A stretch of 64,000 nt of DNA from Ureibacillus xyleni (GTDB taxonomy: Bacteria; Bacillota; Bacilli; Bacillales_A; Planococcaceae), in NCBI RefSeq assembly GCF_900217795.1, contig NZ_OBMQ01000014.1, forward strand, positions 46,305 to 110,304, given 5' to 3'. Positions 1 to 8,037 of the stretch are shown here, piece by piece. The notes beneath the pieces were generated by a model that was given only the letters and a program-made list of their open reading frames with translations, was not told the origin of the DNA and made no database searches. Position numbers and translations under genes: made by a program. Position 1 is the stretch's first letter. Each line of letters opens with the position of its first letter.

Positions 1-3
1 AAA

Positions 4-36
4 TAAAACCCCATAACCTAAAACAGTTATGAGGCA
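4..36 (-). terminator. Rho-independent terminator of the sigma/anti-sigma-like operon
   Basis: On the minus strand a stem of CCTCATAAC and GTTATGGGG closes a short loop and is followed by a T-rich run. It lies just beyond the stop codon at 44. Confidence 0.7.
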
Positions 37-43
37 AAATGAT

Positions 44-1561
44 TTATTTAATTGGTTCCAAATTTTGAATGTCCACCGGTTGTAACGTTCTATATTGGTC
101 ATGCACGGTATCGACCATCATCGTTTCTCCATTCCAATACTGAATATAGGCATTTGCAATTTCGAATGTTTGTTGTTCGAGATCCACTACATAAACAAAC
201 GGTGTCTCACTTGAATCTGGGAAGAGATTTAATGCAAGGTATTTCCCATTTGGACTTTGAATCATGCTCTCTAAAAGAACTTTCGGTTGGTTGATTCTTA
301 GTAAAAATTCTAGTTTTTCACGTTGAATGTCATAAGACCATATACTAACGCCGGATGTTTCTTCGCCCATTTCCTGCACACCAAAATAAATGACATTCTT
401 TTTGCTGTTATAGTAAGTAGAGCTTAATCGATAATTTCCACTTTTGATTTGGTTTTTGTCTAGTTGATTTATTGAAATTAAATCTTTTGTTTCCCCATTT
501 TGAGTTATTTGTAGTGTTTTCATATCATCTGAAGAAACCAACAAAGTGTTAATTTCCGAAACGTCTTCAATTTTATAACGCCCGTCAACTTTATTTAATC
601 TGAATTCATATTGATCGATACTAGTGTAAGGTAAATGACTATCAGAACGAGTGACTTCAACTTGAACGAATTCGTCTTTAACTGATATAATTTGATACCC
701 TGTGATTCTTGGATTTGACACAGTTAGGAATTCAGGAGGTGACACCATTAAACTTTTAGCGTAATCATCATCACGCACCATCAATGCTTGCATGAACTGA
801 TCCACTGTTTCTTCCGACGAAAGCGATTCCGTTCCTAATCCAATTTTCATCACAGTTGTTTCTACGATTTCAGTATCGTACAATCGATCTTTCACTAAGT
901 ATATTGTGTTGTCTTCTCCCCAAACTGGTGTGCGATATTCGTATAATGGTAAATCAACCTCTCTTTGAAGAAGGTTTGATGTTAATTGTTTCTTTGTTTC
1001 AAGATCAGTATCTGCAATCCAAACTTGATCAAAGTCATTTTCCTTTTTAATGTAGGCTATATAATCCCCGGACATACTGATTGATGGAGAATGACCTTGG
1101 TCAACAATCGTTTTCTCGTTATTTTTTAAATTTTCTTTTATAATATTTCCCTGTTCCTCGTAAAGCTTAAATTTATCGGTCTCAACTGTTGGGCTACTCT
1201 TTACTGCTTCCGTCTTTGTTAATCCTTTTTCAGATAAAATAAATGATTCTCCATTCTTCATTGTGACGTAGATGTTCCCGTCATTTTGAATCATTGTGTG
1301 AATATTTCCTCGAGCTACGTCAACAAAAGAGATGGCATGTGTCACGAGGAGTTCGTTAGCATTCACCGGTCTAGATTGTAAAGAAGTTACAATGATTGAT
1401 AAAAACAATAGTGCAGCGGCAACGGTAATACCATAAACCCTCGTTGGCTTTCTTTTACGCTTCTTTTCAAAGGACTTTCTTAGCGTTTTTTTTAGTTGTT
1501 GGTCTACCGGGATAAAGTTTTTTGCTTCTCGCAGCAGCCTTTCAACTTTTTCCTCATCCAT
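44..1561 (-). CDS. Membrane-anchored TolB-like protein, probable anti-sigma partner
   Basis: About 505 aa. The N-terminus is cytoplasmic and basic (KKRKRKPTR), followed by one membrane segment at about residues 43-60, then a large extracytoplasmic part with beta-propeller-like stretches (YIAYIKKENDFDQVWIAD and SPNGKYLALNL) typical of TolB/WD40-like folds. I chose the ATG at 1561 rather than the upstream in-frame start because GGGGG lies just before it. This ATG overlaps the stop codon of the upstream sigma factor in a TAATG junction, which indicates translational coupling. Position and topology suggest that it holds or senses for that sigma factor. That role is inferred; no canonical zinc anti-sigma motif is visible. 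Confidence 0.75.
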   Translation of the reverse strand: MDEEKVERLLREAKNFIPVDQQLKKTLRKSFEKKRKRKPTRVYGITVAAALLFLSIIVTSLQSRPVNANELLVTHAISFVDVARGNIHTMIQNDGNIYVTMKNGESFILSEKGLTKTEAVKSSPTVETDKFKLYEEQGNIIKENLKNNEKTIVDQGHSPSISMSGDYIAYIKKENDFDQVWIADTDLETKKQLTSNLLQREVDLPLYEYRTPVWGEDNTIYLVKDRLYDTEIVETTVMKIGLGTESLSSEETVDQFMQALMVRDDDYAKSLMVSPPEFLTVSNPRITGYQIISVKDEFVQVEVTRSDSHLPYTSIDQYEFRLNKVDGRYKIEDVSEINTLLVSSDDMKTLQITQNGETKDLISINQLDKNQIKSGNYRLSSTYYNSKKNVIYFGVQEMGEETSGVSIWSYDIQREKLEFLLRINQPKVLLESMIQSPNGKYLALNLFPDSSETPFVYVVDLEQQTFEIANAYIQYWNGETMMVDTVHDQYRTLQPVDIQNLEPIK

Positions 1562-2052
1562 TATGTTTCCCCCAAACATTTCGTTATTAGTGATTTTAAT
1601 TTTTTCGTAATTCTAGCGGTTTTGACCCGGATTGAATTATCGGGTTTATTCAGCAGGGTCGCAACATCTTTAAATTTTAGTTCTGCAAAATATCGTAAAT
1701 TAATAATCTCTTGGTCTTCTTCTGGTAAATAGTGGATTGACTTTTGTAGACAGGACATTTCATCCGCCACTTCAAGTGAATCTTCAAATGGCACAGGTGT
1801 CATATACAGTTCTAAATCTTCAACAGGAACCCCCTTCTTTTTTCGGTAATAATCGACAATCGAATTACGGGCAATTGCAAATAACCAGGCTTTTTGGTTT
1901 TGAATCGTGTATGCATCATATTTTTCATAACATTTCCGAAAAATTTCGCTCACAATATCTTCTGCATCCCACTTATTTCCCGTTTTGACGTAAACATAAC
2001 GATAAACTTCATTAAAGTATTGATCGTACATATTTAGGAAGCCATCTTCCAT
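1561..2052 (-). CDS. ECF-type RNA polymerase sigma factor
   Basis: About 163 aa with the sigma-70 region 2 signature (DAEDIVSEIFRKCYEK, then AWLFAIARNSIVDYYRKKK) and region 4 (LPEEDQEIINLRYFAELKFKDVA, with the helix-turn-helix around NKPDNSIRVKTARITKKLK). The ATG at 2052 is preferred to the upstream GTG because AGGAG sits about 8 bases before it. It is first in a two-gene operon with the membrane protein at 44-1561. Such sigma factors usually direct transcription in response to an envelope signal and often control their own operon. The regulon cannot be read from the sequence. Confidence 0.92.
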   Translation of the reverse strand: MEDGFLNMYDQYFNEVYRYVYVKTGNKWDAEDIVSEIFRKCYEKYDAYTIQNQKAWLFAIARNSIVDYYRKKKGVPVEDLELYMTPVPFEDSLEVADEMSCLQKSIHYLPEEDQEIINLRYFAELKFKDVATLLNKPDNSIRVKTARITKKLKSLITKCLGET

Positions 2053-2207
2053 ACATACCACTCCTGTATTTGATAATAAGACGTGTAAAAAATCTTAATT
2101 GCAACATATTGATAAGAAACTTTTGTTAATTGAATTGTAATCGAACCCAATTATATAAGTCGTTAGAATAAGGCAAATGTAACAGTATTTATAAAAAATT
2201 TTTTTCA

Positions 2208-2243
2208 TAAAAAAAACTGCCGAAGAAAGAAACTTCGACAGTA
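2208..2243 (-). terminator. Rho-independent terminator
   Basis: Minus-strand stem CTGTCGAAG/CTTCGGCAG followed by a long T run. It serves the gene ending at 2252. Confidence 0.85.
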
Positions 2244-2251
2244 ATGCACGA

Positions 2252-2623
2252 TTATTTAAAACGTTTGATATTTACAGCTTCATTTGGTAAATCCAGTGCA
2301 TTTACAAGGCTGTTATAGGCATCAATAATTTCTGGATAAATTGTTTCGACTTGATCGACATTTACTTCTCCGTCAAAGTCATAACGTGCCGGGTTAAATT
2401 CTGCATTAAATGTTTGCAAATGTAGTAATAGATTTTGCATTTCTTGGGAATCTCTTATTGCAGGATCCATATTTGTATGGACTTGTAATGAATGTTTGTT
2501 GGCAGTATAGCGTTCAATTAAAGTAGCACGCTTTTTGCCATTTTTATGAGCAATGTTTTTCAGCTCTTTTGCACAATCAATTACATTTTTTGCTTGTTGA
2601 ACTATCAATTCTTTTGGTTCCAT
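2252..2623 (-). CDS. Conserved-type small soluble protein of unknown function
   Basis: 123 aa, single-gene unit with its own terminator and an AAAGG ribosome binding site about 11 bases before the ATG. The sequence is mostly helical, charged and has no signal peptide or membrane segment. The N-terminal half is rich in Lys/Ala; the C-terminal half contains YPEIIDAYNSLVNALDLPNEA. I do not recognise the family. Coding is supported by the long open frame, the ribosome binding site and the terminator. Confidence 0.7.
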   Translation of the reverse strand: MEPKELIVQQAKNVIDCAKELKNIAHKNGKKRATLIERYTANKHSLQVHTNMDPAIRDSQEMQNLLLHLQTFNAEFNPARYDFDGEVNVDQVETIYPEIIDAYNSLVNALDLPNEAVNIKRFK

Positions 2624-2758
2624 TAAGATTACGACCTTTCTAAAAATCTTTCTATTAAATTATTTACTCGACATTATTTTATCATTTTTTCGCCTGAGAT
2701 ATCATTTATGACGCTTTGTGTCTAAATTTCACTATTTTCCAGGTAATTAAATTTCCCA

Positions 2759-3583
2759 TTATTTCAGCCAATGCTGGGGTATGCTCAAGTGTTGTGGCAA
2801 TTTAGTTTGTTTATCCCCATTCGCTGCATTTACTTGTGCTTGGGTAAGGAATATGCTGCCCGTTAAATTAGCATTACTTAAGTTTGTATCCCGAAGATCA
2901 GCTCCTAAAAAGTCGCAGTTTCTCAAGTCTGCATTACTCAAATTTGCCGCGATAAGGAAGGATCCTCTAAAATTACTACCTTTTAAATTTTTACCTTTCA
3001 AATTGGCACCAAATAGATTACCTGTGTTTTTTAATTGAGTTTTTTCATTTCCCCGGACTAGAGAACTGATCTTTTCAAGAATATTTGAAACATGTGCTCT
3101 ATGTTGAGGGATATCTAATTCAAGGATATATTTTGGGCTAAGTTCGGTAAGTGCAACTATATCTTCCATTACTTTTACGATTTCGTTATGTAAGGGTTGT
3201 GTTTTTTTTAAGTTTAGCCCTTCTTGTAAGTAATAAAGCATTTCGTATAGTTGTTGCATTTTAGGAAATACATTGAACATTTCGTTTGCGATTTCGGGAT
3301 GTTTGCGCCAATCTTGGCCATGGAACGTATCTTGGGAGACATGTTGACCAGCCCCAAAGCATTCATAAACTGTACATCCTTTAAATCCTTTATTTCTTAA
3401 ATCGCTATGTATGCGACAACGAAAATTTTCATCTAAATTATTACAAGGAGTGCCCCCGTCTTTATTTACAGCAAAATCTGCGGATTGCGCATATGGTAAT
3501 GCTACGCAGCACAATCCAAAACAATTTTGACAATCTGCTTTGTAAACATCAATAAGTTGATTATTTAATAGTTTATTCGACAA
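2759..3583 (-). CDS. Cysteine-cluster pentapeptide-repeat protein
   Basis: 274 aa with a TTG start preceded by AAGGAAGAG. The N-terminus carries a dense cysteine cluster (DCQNCFGLCC, then Cys in TPCNNL, FRCRIH, KGCTVYECFG) resembling YkgJ-type zinc/iron clusters. The C-terminal third, about residues 188-255, is a run of pentapeptide repeats with the A(N/D)Lxx pattern (GANLKGKNLKGSNF, ADLRNCDFLGADL, TNLSNANLTGS), which fold as a right-handed beta helix. In some families such helices mimic DNA and protect gyrase, but this array is short, so the role here is open. The combination of cysteine cluster and pentapeptide repeats in one chain is the notable feature. Confidence 0.85.
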   Translation of the reverse strand: MSNKLLNNQLIDVYKADCQNCFGLCCVALPYAQSADFAVNKDGGTPCNNLDENFRCRIHSDLRNKGFKGCTVYECFGAGQHVSQDTFHGQDWRKHPEIANEMFNVFPKMQQLYEMLYYLQEGLNLKKTQPLHNEIVKVMEDIVALTELSPKYILELDIPQHRAHVSNILEKISSLVRGNEKTQLKNTGNLFGANLKGKNLKGSNFRGSFLIAANLSNADLRNCDFLGADLRDTNLSNANLTGSIFLTQAQVNAANGDKQTKLPQHLSIPQHWLK

Positions 3584-3680
3584 TTTTATTCTCTTCCTTT
3601 TAATTGAAGTTGTTTCCTATGCTAATTTATTGCATCAACAATAAAATTACAAGGAATTTTATTACATTTGTGAATATAAA

Positions 3681-3709
3681 TTTAAAACTAACGAACGTTA
3701 GTGTATAAT
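3681..3709 (+). promoter_or_regulatory. Promoter of the TetR gene with operator filling its spacer
   Basis: TTTAAA at 3681-3686 and TATAAT at 3704-3709 are separated by exactly 17 bases. Sixteen of these (3687-3702) form the near-perfect palindrome ACTAACGAACGTTAGT. The same palindrome occurs twice more at the promoter of the convergent gene at 4381-5109, so it is very likely the binding site of the TetR protein encoded here. Confidence 0.8.
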
Positions 3710-3733
3710 AAATTATGTAAGGAGGCAAGTTTA

Positions 3734-4342
3734 ATGACACAAACGACGAAAGAAAAAATTTTTTTTACAGCCCTCGATTTATTTTCTAAAAAAGGGTTTA
3801 GTGGGGTTTCCATTCGTGAAATCACAAGAGAAGTGGGTATTAAAGAGAGCTCGTTGTATAACCACTTTAGCAATAAGGACGAAATATTAGCGTCAATCTT
3901 AACTCATTTTCGAGGCGACTTTTCCAAAACATTGCCACCAATTGAGATGCTTGATCACATTTTACAAAGTAGTACTGTCGAACAGTTTCTTAAAGCAGGC
4001 CATCGAAATTTTAAAAATTTCATGGAAGATGAAAACCGTGTAAAAATGTGGCGAGTATTACAAATGGAACAATTCCGTACCCCTCTAGCCCGTGAAGTTA
4101 TTTTAGAAGATTTGTTTAAAACGACCATTCGTTTCCTAGAAATTGTTTTCCAAAAGTTAATCGACTTAAAAAAAATACGAGAATATGATCCAAAAACATT
4201 AGCCATCGAGTACCAGTATCCGGTTTTTTCCCTACTTACGGAATATACTATTTTAAAATTTGATGGTAAGGATACGAGTGAAGTAGAGTCAAGATTAGAC
4301 AATCATATCGAGTTCTTTTTAGAGTTAATTACGATTAAATAA
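3734..4342 (+). CDS. TetR/AcrR-family transcriptional repressor
   Basis: 202 aa starting at the ATG at 3734, which follows AAGGAGG at good spacing. The N-terminal DNA-binding domain is classical TetR (ALDLFSKKGFSGVSIREIT, then VGIKESSLYNHFSNKDEIL). The C-terminal ligand domain is helical and variable, so the inducer cannot be predicted. Its own promoter and that of the convergent membrane protein gene carry the same ACTAACG-type palindrome within the -35/-10 spacer. The simplest reading is a repressor controlling itself and one target, released by a ligand, perhaps a lipophilic compound. Confidence 0.9.
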   Translation: MTQTTKEKIFFTALDLFSKKGFSGVSIREITREVGIKESSLYNHFSNKDEILASILTHFRGDFSKTLPPIEMLDHILQSSTVEQFLKAGHRNFKNFMEDENRVKMWRVLQMEQFRTPLAREVILEDLFKTTIRFLEIVFQKLIDLKKIREYDPKTLAIEYQYPVFSLLTEYTILKFDGKDTSEVESRLDNHIEFFLELITIK

Positions 4343-4380
4343 ACATAGGCAAACTCAAAATTTGAGTTTGCCTAATGTTT
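4341..4380. terminator. Bidirectional terminator between the tetR-type gene and the CPBP gene
   Basis: AGGCAAACTCAAA pairs with TTTGAGTTTGCCT, flanked by A and T runs on both sides. It lies between two convergent genes. Confidence 0.85.
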
Positions 4381-5109
4381 TTACACAACCGAAATACCTA
4401 AAGAGGCTAATAATACATAAATCACCATTTGTAAATCCATTACGTAATGTGCAATTAGAAGTGGAGTTATATTTCTTGTCTTATGAAATATAATGGCAAC
4501 AACAAATGCTAATGGTATAAACGCCAATAAACGCCACGAAATGTATGCCCCACCTAAAACAATTGGTAGCGGTCCATGTTGAAGCGAAAGAAATAATGCT
4601 GGTAAGATAATTGCTAAAGCAACACTTCCCCATTTTTTCTCGATTCTAGGAAATGCATAGCCAAAGTAAGTTGGTAGCTCAACTAGAGCATTACTTAGCG
4701 GGAACAATATTAACGCGATGATTGCAGCTCCTAAAGGAAGTGCTTGCATCATATTTGCAGGTGGTTGCATCGTTCCAAAAACTAAATAAGAAACGCCATA
4801 TAATCCAATTGCTGCAAATGGAAAACTAATTAATAAATACAGTAGCCCTTTTAGTACATCTTTCCCTAATTTTTCCTTCTTAAAGTGTAGAATTGTGTTG
4901 TACGACTTATCTTCTTTATTAAGTAAATATTTTAAAACGATAAAACTAGCAACATTCGCTAAGATTGCTTGGTATGGCCACCACTTCTCTGCTTCTTTCA
5001 TTGCATCTGAAGATCCTAGTAAATTAAATATAAGAATCATAACAAGACCAAAAACAAGGAAAAAAATCGTCCTCATACATAATGTAAATAAAATAGCTTT
5101 ATTCCCCAT
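4381..5109 (-). CDS. CPBP (Abi)-family membrane protein with degenerate protease motif
   Basis: 242 aa with about seven or eight hydrophobic helices. The region around residues 143-156 (VELPTYFGYAFPRIE) aligns with the first CPBP protease motif (EE-P-G-W-R-G-Y pattern). The second Glu is Leu and the Arg is Phe here. The later motif histidines are kept (LSLQHGP and LLIAHYVMD). Intramembrane CPBP enzymes cleave prenylated or bacteriocin-type substrates, but loss of one catalytic-motif Glu makes proteolysis doubtful. The gene is controlled by the two operators just upstream, matching that of the convergent TetR gene. Confidence 0.75.
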   Translation of the reverse strand: MGNKAILFTLCMRTIFFLVFGLVMILIFNLLGSSDAMKEAEKWWPYQAILANVASFIVLKYLLNKEDKSYNTILHFKKEKLGKDVLKGLLYLLISFPFAAIGLYGVSYLVFGTMQPPANMMQALPLGAAIIALILFPLSNALVELPTYFGYAFPRIEKKWGSVALAIILPALFLSLQHGPLPIVLGGAYISWRLLAFIPLAFVVAIIFHKTRNITPLLIAHYVMDLQMVIYVLLASLGISVV

Positions 5110-5130
5110 AATATCCCCTTCTCATTTTGT

Positions 5131-5178
5131 ACTAACGTTCGTTAGTTATATCATATGCTAACGAACGTTAGTTTTCAA
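5131..5178 (-). promoter_or_regulatory. Promoter of the CPBP gene with two TetR operators
   Basis: On the minus strand TTGAAA (5173-5178), a 17-base spacer and TATGAT (5150-5155) form a good promoter. One operator copy (5157-5172) fills the spacer and a second (5131-5146, ACTAACGTTCGTTAGT) follows the -10 box. The two copies are 26 bases apart. Both match the operator at the tetR-type gene. Confidence 0.8.
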
Positions 5179-5202
5179 CCGTTAATTAACAAAAAATAAA
5201 AA

Positions 5203-5226
5203 AAGACTGCAATATTTAGCAGTCTT
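5203..5226 (-). terminator. Rho-independent terminator of tlp
   Basis: Minus-strand AAGACTGC/GCAGTCTT stem followed by a T run; it overlaps the end of tlp. Confidence 0.8.
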
Positions 5227-5446
5227 AGATTTTCCCATTTTTTCTTGCTTGCATTTCATCTTGAATTTCTTCTTTCATTGCAGCAATGGACGTTCTTCTT
5301 CTTTCATTTTTTTGTTTTAGTCTTTCACGCTCTTCTGGATCTGCAAATTCCATACTAATCTCAGCCTCATGAAGTTTGTGTTCAGTATTTTCCACCATTT
5401 CTTGTAATCGTTCAACATTATTATGTCGGTTGTCTGGTTTGGGCAT
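5225..5446 (-). CDS. tlp: Small acid-soluble spore protein Tlp
   Basis: 73 aa, hydrophilic and Glu/Arg rich, with the family hallmarks KPDNRHNNVERLQEMVENT near the start and MEFADPEERERLKQKNERR in the middle. The length matches Tlp proteins, which accumulate in the developing forespore. The ATG follows GGAGGTTTCATAA. The gene is a single-gene unit with its own terminator. It is one of the clearest markers that the host forms endospores. Expression from a forespore sigma factor is expected from the family, but I did not identify the promoter boxes with confidence. Confidence 0.9.
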   Translation of the reverse strand: MPKPDNRHNNVERLQEMVENTEHKLHEAEISMEFADPEERERLKQKNERRRTSIAAMKEEIQDEMQARKNGKI

Positions 5447-5535
5447 TTATGAAACCTCCAAAATTCTTTTTCTCGATTTAGTTTGTTTTAATTTTATTTC
5501 GGTATACTTTAATTATGATGTTTTAGGAGGTTTTT

Positions 5536-6297
5536 ATGAAAGTTTCAGGAAATACAATTCTTATTACTGGTGGTGCATCTGGCATCGGTTTAGCATTGGC
5601 ACAACGTTTTATAAATGCAGATAATACGGTTATACTTGTTGGACGACGTGAGGAAAAATTACGGGAAGTTCAATCAAAGTACCCATCTGTTCATATTAAG
5701 GTTTGCGACGTTTCACTTGAAGGGGACCGCATCGAGCTTTCCGAGTGGCTTCGCAAAGAATTTCCTTCCCTGAATGTACTAATCAATAACGCAGGCATTC
5801 AACAGCAAGTCAATTTGTTAAAAGCAAAACAGAATTGGAGTTACTACCAAAAAGAAATCACGACGAATATAGAAGGACCAATTCATTTAACGATGCTTTT
5901 GATTCATCAAATCATAAAACAAGCGCATGGAACAATTATTAATATTTCTTCTGGATTAGCTTTAAGACCTGGAGTTTGGGTACCAATTTACAGTGCAACA
6001 AAAGCAGCCATTCACTCTTTTACAGTGTCGTTACGTCATCAATTGGCAGATACAATTGTAGAAGTCGTTGAAGTATTCCCACCTGCAGTCAATACGGATT
6101 TGGGTGGAGTTGGTGTTCATACGACAGGTGCCCCTTTGGATGATTTTGCAGACTCTGTATTTAATCGATTGTTGAAAGGTGATTTAGAGATTGGCTATGG
6201 GGATTCTGAAAAGCGACTTTCAGCAACAAAACTAGAAATTGATGAAGGTACAAAGCAGGCGTGGGAAGGTTTCATAAAAAAGAATCCAAATTTTTAA
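5536..6297 (+). CDS. Short-chain dehydrogenase/reductase, DltE-like
   Basis: 253 aa classical SDR. The NAD(P) binding motif TGGASGIG is near residue 11, NNAG near 90, and the catalytic YSATKAA near 154 with Ser in NISSGLA before it. The ATG follows AGGAGG at ideal spacing. The overall pattern (GVHTTGAPLDDFADSVF near the C-terminus) resembles DltE-type SDRs. No dlt operon is next to it, so the substrate is unknown. It is monocistronic, with a terminator shared with the convergent flavodoxin-like gene. Confidence 0.88.
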   Translation: MKVSGNTILITGGASGIGLALAQRFINADNTVILVGRREEKLREVQSKYPSVHIKVCDVSLEGDRIELSEWLRKEFPSLNVLINNAGIQQQVNLLKAKQNWSYYQKEITTNIEGPIHLTMLLIHQIIKQAHGTIINISSGLALRPGVWVPIYSATKAAIHSFTVSLRHQLADTIVEVVEVFPPAVNTDLGGVGVHTTGAPLDDFADSVFNRLLKGDLEIGYGDSEKRLSATKLEIDEGTKQAWEGFIKKNPNF

Positions 6298-6327
6298 GGA
6301 GAAGAATTGTTAAAATTCCTCTCCTTT
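6296..6327. terminator. Bidirectional terminator between convergent genes
   Basis: AAGGAGAAGAATT pairs with AATTCCTCTCCTT. The hairpin overlaps the stop codons of both neighbouring genes. Confidence 0.75.
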
Positions 6328-6874
6328 AAATTTGTTCTTTTAAAATATTTCGTAAATGCTCAGCTGAAACGAATGCTTTTTCGTCTTGAGGCATTTCCCC
6401 CGGTTTACTCGCCCGCCCAATTAAATATCCTTCAAATGAGGTATTAAAAAAGTTGAAAATATATTGAAACTGCTGAATTAATGGTAAACCTTTTATGTAG
6501 GGATTATCTCCACCTACTGCAATAACATATGCTTTTTTCTTGGCCATATCAGCTCGGAAATTCGGAAAGTTTTTATCTCGCAATGTTTGTGACCATCGAT
6601 CGATAAATAATTTCATCGTTCCCGACATGCTATACCAATAGATTGGCGTTGCAAAAATGAAAATATCGTGTTTCATGACTTGTTCAATGATTTTATTATA
6701 ATCATCGTCCACCTCTTGAAAGCCCTTTTCAGAATGGCGTTCGTCTACAATAGGAAGAATTTTATAATGACGTAAATAGATTTTTTCCACAGGTATATCT
6801 TTTATCACTTGCTCCGTTAGCATCTCCGTGTTGCCATTTTCTCGTGTACTACCGTAAATTACCACTATGGACAT
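6326..6874 (-). CDS. NAD(P)H-dependent FMN reductase / flavodoxin-fold oxidoreductase
   Basis: 182 aa flavodoxin-like fold. The FMN phosphate loop is GSTRENGNTEM near residue 9, and the flavin-binding loop TPIYWYSMSGTMKLFIDRW near residue 76. An AAAGGAG ribosome binding site precedes the ATG. Such proteins reduce FMN, quinones or azo compounds using NAD(P)H. The physiological substrate is not evident and no partner gene adjoins it. Confidence 0.85.
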   Translation of the reverse strand: MSIVVIYGSTRENGNTEMLTEQVIKDIPVEKIYLRHYKILPIVDERHSEKGFQEVDDDYNKIIEQVMKHDIFIFATPIYWYSMSGTMKLFIDRWSQTLRDKNFPNFRADMAKKKAYVIAVGGDNPYIKGLPLIQQFQYIFNFFNTSFEGYLIGRASKPGEMPQDEKAFVSAEHLRNILKEQI

Positions 6875-6901
6875 AACAATCGCTCCTTTATATATAGGTT
6901 A

Positions 6902-7084
6902 TTCAAATGGATGAAACATTAAAACAACCTGAGCATGATTAAAAAATTTAAGCATGTATATGATAAAAAAGAGCAATTATGTTAGATTGTTCAAATGGAT
7001 GAAACATTAAAACAACCTGAGCATGATTAAAAAATTTAAGCATGTATATGATAAAAAAGAGCAATTATGTTAGATTGTTCAAAT
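6902..7084. repeat. 88-bp perfect tandem duplication upstream of the acyl-CoA dehydrogenase gene
   Basis: Two identical 88-base units (6902-6989 and 6990-7077) are followed by the first seven bases of a third (TTCAAAT). The array ends 22 bases before the ATG at 7107, so it duplicates the promoter/leader region. A recent duplication is likely because no differences are visible. Confidence 0.95.
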
Positions 7085-7106
7085 ATACGAAACGAGGAGA
7101 ATTAAG

Positions 7107-8003
7107 ATGACTTTTCAAAATGTAACGATTGCTGGAAGTGGTGTTTTAGGGAGTCAAATTGCATTCCAAACTGCCTATAAAGGGTTTAAAGTTTCCGTTT
7201 ATGATATTAATGACGCAGCGATTGAGAATGCAAAAAATCGTTTGATGCAATTAAAAGAGCGATATAAACAGGATTTAGGAGCGAGTGATGAGGCTGTAGA
7301 GTCGGCATATAATCGAATGTCATTTTACACAGATTTAGCACAAGCCGTAAATGATGCGGATTTAGTCATTGAGGCGGTCCCAGAATTGGTAGAAATCAAG
7401 ACGAAATTTTATCAACAGTTGGCTCAAGTGGCACCAGAAAAAACAATTTTTGCGACGAATTCATCGACACTGCTTCCAAGTCAGTTTGCAGATGCAACAG
7501 GAAGACCCCAAAAGTTTTTAGCTCTTCATTTTGCAAACGAAATTTGGGTAAATAATACAGCAGAAATTATGAAACATCCAAATACAGATCCAGATGTATT
7601 TGAAGCAATTGTGGATTTTGCAAAAGCCATTGGAATGGTTGCCTTGCCATTACAGAAAGAACAGCCTGGATATATTTTAAATTCCTTGTTAGTACCGTTT
7701 TTAGAAGCTGCACAAATGTTATTAGTGAAAGGCATAGCGGATCCAGAAACAATTGATAAAACGTGGATGATCGCAACAGGTGCTCCTAAAGGGCCTTTTG
7801 CCATTTTAGATGTGGTTGGCATTAACACCGCTTATAACATTGCCTATGCGAAAGGACAAGCTGGCAATGAACAATCGAGAAAGGTTGCCGAGTATCTAAA
7901 AATGGAATATATCGATAAAGGAAAACTTGGTACTGGAACAAATGAAGGATTTTACTCTTATCCAAATCCTAAATATTTAGAACATGATTTTTTAGCGGAT
8001 TAA
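7107..8003 (+). CDS. 3-hydroxyacyl-CoA dehydrogenase (3-hydroxybutyryl-CoA type)
   Basis: 298 aa. The N-terminal Rossmann fold has GSGVLGSQIAFQTA at residues 10-23 and the acidic end of strand 2 (VYDIND). The catalytic His is in LALHFANEIW, where most family members have HFFNP, followed by Glu in the PGYILNSLL helix region that contacts the CoA substrate. C-terminal dimerisation helices are present. The ATG follows GAGGAGA. The enzyme oxidises 3-hydroxyacyl-CoA with NAD+ in fatty acid or butanoate metabolism. The HFANEIW variant may indicate a different acyl or hydroxyacid substrate. Confidence 0.85.
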   Translation: MTFQNVTIAGSGVLGSQIAFQTAYKGFKVSVYDINDAAIENAKNRLMQLKERYKQDLGASDEAVESAYNRMSFYTDLAQAVNDADLVIEAVPELVEIKTKFYQQLAQVAPEKTIFATNSSTLLPSQFADATGRPQKFLALHFANEIWVNNTAEIMKHPNTDPDVFEAIVDFAKAIGMVALPLQKEQPGYILNSLLVPFLEAAQMLLVKGIADPETIDKTWMIATGAPKGPFAILDVVGINTAYNIAYAKGQAGNEQSRKVAEYLKMEYIDKGKLGTGTNEGFYSYPNPKYLEHDFLAD

Positions 8004-8008
8004 TATTA

Positions 8009-8036
8009 TCTGGGCGGCAACTTCACCGCCCTCACT
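8009..8036. terminator. Terminator between convergent genes
   Basis: GGGCGG (8012-8017) pairs with CCGCCC (8026-8031) around an 8-base loop, between two convergent genes. The T run is short. Confidence 0.65.
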
Positions 8037-8037
8037 T

